Shown piece by piece: positions 40,606-43,504 of a stretch of 43,504 nt of DNA. The notes below the pieces were generated by a model, which worked only from the letters and a program-made list of their open reading frames with translations, ran no database searches and was not told the DNA's origin. Position 1 is the first letter of the stretch; every line of letters begins with the position of its first letter. Source of the stretch: 02-FULL-45-11b sp041663485 (GTDB lineage: Bacteria > Patescibacteriota > Patescibacteriia > Buchananbacterales > UBA6539). Position numbers and translations under genes: made by a program. The stretch spans positions 1-43,504 of the forward strand of contig JBAYMO010000010.1 in assembly GCA_041663485.1 (NCBI GenBank), given 5' to 3'.

Positions 40606-41124
40606 TTACTTCCCAATATAAGAAACACCAACGATAGGGGTGGCGGTATTGATAGTGACGGTAATTGTGTATTTATCTCCTTCATACATGGCTGTGCCAA
40701 TATTGCTGTCTACATGTTCTACGTCCGTAGTATAACCCTTATCTTTCAAAGCTTCAGTAACTTCAGGCAGTTTGGCCGGAGTTGGTTTTTGAGAGGGGGT
40801 GTACTCAACTAGCATTGATCCGGCGCCGTAAACCTCACTGCTGTAACCGGTCACCTTTAAATCACCAAAAATCTTTTTAAGAATCGGTCGGATTTCCCCC
40901 TCAATTCCCAAGGCCGGCGAATCTGGCAATTTCACTTCAGTTAATGCGCTAAAACTTTGCTTAACATTAATTTGGCCGTCATTTTTGGAAGTATTCTCGT
41001 CGGTATTTTGACTGCCGTTAGAACTAGTGGGGCTTGTCGTGGCTGATTTTTGTCCGCAACCGGTAAGGGTAAAAACGAGCAGTAACGACAAGCTAAAAAA
41101 GAAAAATTTAGAAAATTTTAGCAT
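40606..41124 (-). CDS. Hypothetical lipoprotein
   Basis: 172 residues. A lipoprotein signal peptide is clear: basic start, hydrophobic stretch FFFFSLSLLLVFTL and lipobox LTGC with the cysteine at residue 23. A Ser, Thr and Asn-rich linker (about residues 24-55) follows, then a compact domain of about 115 residues. It is expected to be tethered to the outer face of the cytoplasmic membrane. No family recognised; the domain contains no obvious catalytic motif. It is monocistronic, with a terminator on the 3' side. Confidence 0.8.
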   Translation of the reverse strand: MLKFSKFFFFSLSLLLVFTLTGCGQKSATTSPTSSNGSQNTDENTSKNDGQINVKQSFSALTEVKLPDSPALGIEGEIRPILKKIFGDLKVTGYSSEVYGAGSMLVEYTPSQKPTPAKLPEVTEALKDKGYTTDVEHVDSNIGTAMYEGDKYTITVTINTATPIVGVSYIGK

Positions 41125-41238
41125 AGATATATATTTAATAATTAAACACCTTTATATTATATCAAAAAACCGTCCTGATTAAAATAAGACTTAAATTAAA
41201 AATTGCGTCCAAATTTTTTCAAACATAAAAAATAATAA

Positions 41239-42987
41239 TTAATTTTTAATCTGGCGGAGTTCTAAAGTAGTTTCCTCGACAGCCGATTGTTTGTTACCGT
41301 ATAGGTCTTTTTCTCGCTGGTAAGATTTGCGCGCCCAAACACCATCGCGATTGACGATTTCCCAATCTTTGATTGCAAAAATTGTAGCAGACCTAATCGC
41401 GGTGCCATTTAAACCTTCATCGCTGTGTATGTCTACAAAATCTCCCAGCCATTCGTCACTGGTTATAAATATCCCCAGATGACCCGCCCAAGATGAAGTG
41501 TAATCGCATTCATAATTATTGTATTTTTTCGCATCTTCCGCGCCTTTTTTAGCGTTTTGCGCATCAGCGGGGTCGGTAGGATCATAGATCAAATTCACAG
41601 TATAGGCTTCCTCTGGCACATCCCAATCGTTTTCACTAAAATCAAGCGTTAGGCTCAACTCTTTGTCCGCGCGAGTTGATAGGGAATCGCTACTAACCTT
41701 GAACTTGTAAAGAACAGGTTTGGTTTGCTTGCATTCCACGCCTTGGGCGATGCCATTAGTAAATTTATCGATTGTGATGCTACCATCACCACTCACCCCA
41801 GAATTGTCTTTAGCCGCGGTGATGGTGGCGCTACCGTGCACTTCGCTGGTATTGACCGACGGAGCCAACCCGGGAATCGGCGTGGTTTTAATAATCTTTG
41901 AGGTAATCGTTAATTCGTAATTGCCACACCTAGACATTGTGAAATTTTTTTGCCATTGGCTTCGGGTTATCGGCTCTTCCCAGATATTTCCTTGATAGCA
42001 AAATTGGTTATTGGCCGAGACGATTGAACATTTAGCGTCTCGGCTAATTACCTTAAAGGTGTATTCTCCGGAGTGAATTTTTAATTTGTAATAACCATTT
42101 TTGTCCGTGGTGGTTTTTTGCTGCCAAGAGCCATACTTAGTCTTTTGGGCAATAACCTGCGCTTTTTCAACCGGTTCTCCGTCCTGATTAACTACCCAGC
42201 CGTCAAGCGTGATACTTTCGCTTGGATCAATTTGCCATGCTAGCAGGGCATCAGCCACGTAGGTAAAGGATTTGCCGTCCTTGATGCGGCTGAAGTAAAA
42301 AGTAGCAGCGCGTGGCTCCACTTTGCCGTTAGCCCAGCAATCGTGTATCTCTATGATATTGTCATCGCCCGTGCGTTGCCAGTCGAATTCATCGGTTACC
42401 AGCTCTTCCTCCATAACCGCTAAAAATCCGCAGGCGAAAGAGGGCGGATTTTCTTGCATGCTTTTTAGTCTATCTTTGATTTCATTTATTTCCGCGCTGG
42501 AAAGATAGCTGGTAAGCGGAGCTTTTATCGCCAAAACGCTAAACGAGTTTAAATCCGCAAAAACAATATGCTTTTTTTTATCAACTTGGCTTTTAATTTG
42601 CGACCAATATTTTTTGCCGTTTTCATCATGCCATTTAAAAAGATGAAGGTCGGCCGGTGAAATATTGGCCGGTATATCATTGGGGTCGTAGGCGAATTCA
42701 ACATGCACGGGTCGGCCGTCATTTTTTAGGCGATCAATTTTATAGGCGTCGCCGATTATTGGAGAAATTGTTTTATTATCCCAAAAAGGATCATTTATTT
42801 TAGTAATTTTAATACTATTCAAATCGCGATTTACCGTAACTTCTCCTACGGTTTGGCTTTTGGTAGTAATTTTGAAATAAAAGTCCGATATTTTCGCGCG
42901 GCCGTTAAATTTAAAAAAAAGAAAACCAAACAAGGCTAAAACAAGTAAAATGGTTATGATTATAATCAGTTTGCGGTTGAATCGCAT
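41239..42987 (-). CDS. Large membrane-anchored surface protein with carboxypeptidase-regulatory-like domain
   Basis: 582 residues. An N-terminal membrane helix at about residues 8-25 follows basic residues, so the rest is probably extracellular. Residues 255-320 match the carboxypeptidase regulatory-like beta-sandwich (GWVVNQDGEPVEKAQVIAQK, then TTDKNGYYKLKI and YTFKV). Eight or so scattered cysteines outside the membrane could form disulfides. No peptidase catalytic domain is seen. It may act in adhesion or wall attachment, which is inference. A TATAAT-like element lies upstream near 43010; no SD is visible. Confidence 0.75.
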   Translation of the reverse strand: MRFNRKLIIIITILLVLALFGFLFFKFNGRAKISDFYFKITTKSQTVGEVTVNRDLNSIKITKINDPFWDNKTISPIIGDAYKIDRLKNDGRPVHVEFAYDPNDIPANISPADLHLFKWHDENGKKYWSQIKSQVDKKKHIVFADLNSFSVLAIKAPLTSYLSSAEINEIKDRLKSMQENPPSFACGFLAVMEEELVTDEFDWQRTGDDNIIEIHDCWANGKVEPRAATFYFSRIKDGKSFTYVADALLAWQIDPSESITLDGWVVNQDGEPVEKAQVIAQKTKYGSWQQKTTTDKNGYYKLKIHSGEYTFKVISRDAKCSIVSANNQFCYQGNIWEEPITRSQWQKNFTMSRCGNYELTITSKIIKTTPIPGLAPSVNTSEVHGSATITAAKDNSGVSGDGSITIDKFTNGIAQGVECKQTKPVLYKFKVSSDSLSTRADKELSLTLDFSENDWDVPEEAYTVNLIYDPTDPADAQNAKKGAEDAKKYNNYECDYTSSWAGHLGIFITSDEWLGDFVDIHSDEGLNGTAIRSATIFAIKDWEIVNRDGVWARKSYQREKDLYGNKQSAVEETTLELRQIKN

Positions 42988-43143
42988 ATTAAAAATATTG
43001 ATACTTTAATTATAATATATCCTAAGAATTAATTAAATATAAACCCGCCACTTTGATTTATTGCTTGGAGAAAGATATTTAAAATTTTAAATATTACGAA
43101 AATAACCTATTCTGGTGGATCTTACGTGTTTAGTGATGTTGTT

Positions 43144-43504
43144 TTAGTATTTTCTCCAATCAGAAATTATTTCTTTTTTGTCCCAGTCAATTTCAGAAAT
43201 AAAACCCACACCATCTTGGCAGAGATCAAAATTAGGCTCAATGCCCTTTATATAACTTAGCAAAAGGGCAAAAGCAGTGCCGTGGCCGATTAAGACAATA
43301 TTTTTCCCGCCGGATTTTTTCATTAAATCTTCAACACATGAGGAGACCCTTTGCATAGCGGCATGCGCCGTCTCCCATCCCCGACAACTTTTATCTGGTT
43401 TTTTGAAAAAATCTTTTACCGTATTGATAAATTCATCATACGGCATAAAGCCAGTGGAAGAGCGATCTATTTCAACCAGACATTCTTTTTTTAAGAGAGG
43501 GATA
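43144..43504 (-). CDS. Histidine phosphatase (phosphoglycerate mutase-like), 5' end outside the window
   Basis: The frame is open to the right edge, so at least 120 residues are present and the N-terminus is missing. The segment LVEIDRSSTGFMPYDEF and the later NIVLIGHGTAFALLLSYI, with the second catalytic His in GHGT, fit the C-terminal half of histidine phosphatases. The first catalytic motif (RHG) would lie beyond the edge. An ATG at 43446 is internal and not the true start. The substrate is unknown; the family includes sugar-phosphate and nucleotide phosphatases. Confidence 0.8.
   Translation of the reverse strand, partial: IPLLKKECLVEIDRSSTGFMPYDEFINTVKDFFKKPDKSCRGWETAHAAMQRVSSCVEDLMKKSGGKNIVLIGHGTAFALLLSYIKGIEPNFDLCQDGVGFISEIDWDKKEIISDWRKY

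Noticed and set aside
43075..43094. Perfect 20-bp palindrome made only of A and T
   Set aside because: AT-only palindromes arise easily by chance in AT-rich intergenic DNA; no promoter or second copy supports a function.
1..43504. CRISPR arrays, insertion sequences, prophage genes and alternative UGA coding
   Set aside because: No regularly spaced repeats, transposase, integrase or phage structural genes were seen. TGA acts as a stop at 16646, so the standard bacterial code applies.

Overview
The window looks like chromosome from a Patescibacteria (Candidate Phyla Radiation) bacterium, probably Parcubacteria-like. This is inferred from compact and often shortened housekeeping proteins, a single-chain helicase-nuclease in place of two-subunit recombination enzymes, a membrane-anchored Memo-AMMECR1 fusion, and many genes with no Shine-Dalgarno (SD) sequence. 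The standard bacterial code is used: TAA, TAG and TGA all end genes. No tRNA, rRNA, CRISPR array, transposase or integrase gene was found.

Layout. 1-8.8 kb: DJ-1/PfpI protein, thioredoxin reductase and the excision-repair set uvrB, uvrA, uvrC, with a divergent membrane protein inserted before uvrC. 8.8-9.9 kb: two small minus-strand proteins flank a gene-free stretch of about 450 bases holding a candidate structured RNA with its own promoter and terminator. 9.9-15.8 kb: rsmI, metG, a CvpA-like membrane protein, tatD, a 39-residue double SEC-C microprotein and the pyrophosphate-driven pump hppA. 15.8-20.6 kb: two small proteins, a coiled-coil-like minus-strand protein, then a CoA-transferase and pyrF, each behind a nearly identical 77-bp promoter/leader. 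20.7-34.6 kb: helicase-nuclease, a DciA-like protein, Memo-AMMECR1, pheS-pheT, dnaE and membrane proteins.

34.7-43.5 kb is accessory: a minus-strand operon of YdcF-like, two NUDIX and one PLC-like protein; a plus-strand unit of a 24-codon ORF, a hypothetical protein and an ASCH protein; then minus-strand membrane proteins, an HD phosphohydrolase, a GNAT acetyltransferase, a lipoprotein and a large surface protein. Inverted and direct repeats lie between several of these genes and partly resemble integron attC sites. A histidine phosphatase runs off the right edge.

Two expression styles alternate. Most core genes are packed with little or no SD. Many small or accessory units (6.4-7.2, 8.8-9.9, 15.8-16.7, 17.7-20.6 and 36.9-37.7 kb) instead have a TTGACN-17 bp-TATAAT-type promoter, usually a clear SD, and an intrinsic terminator. 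The most unusual items are the candidate RNA at 9.2-9.5 kb, the duplicated leader shared by the CoA-transferase and pyrF, the SEC-C microprotein and the repeat-bounded cassettes at 38.8-40.5 kb.
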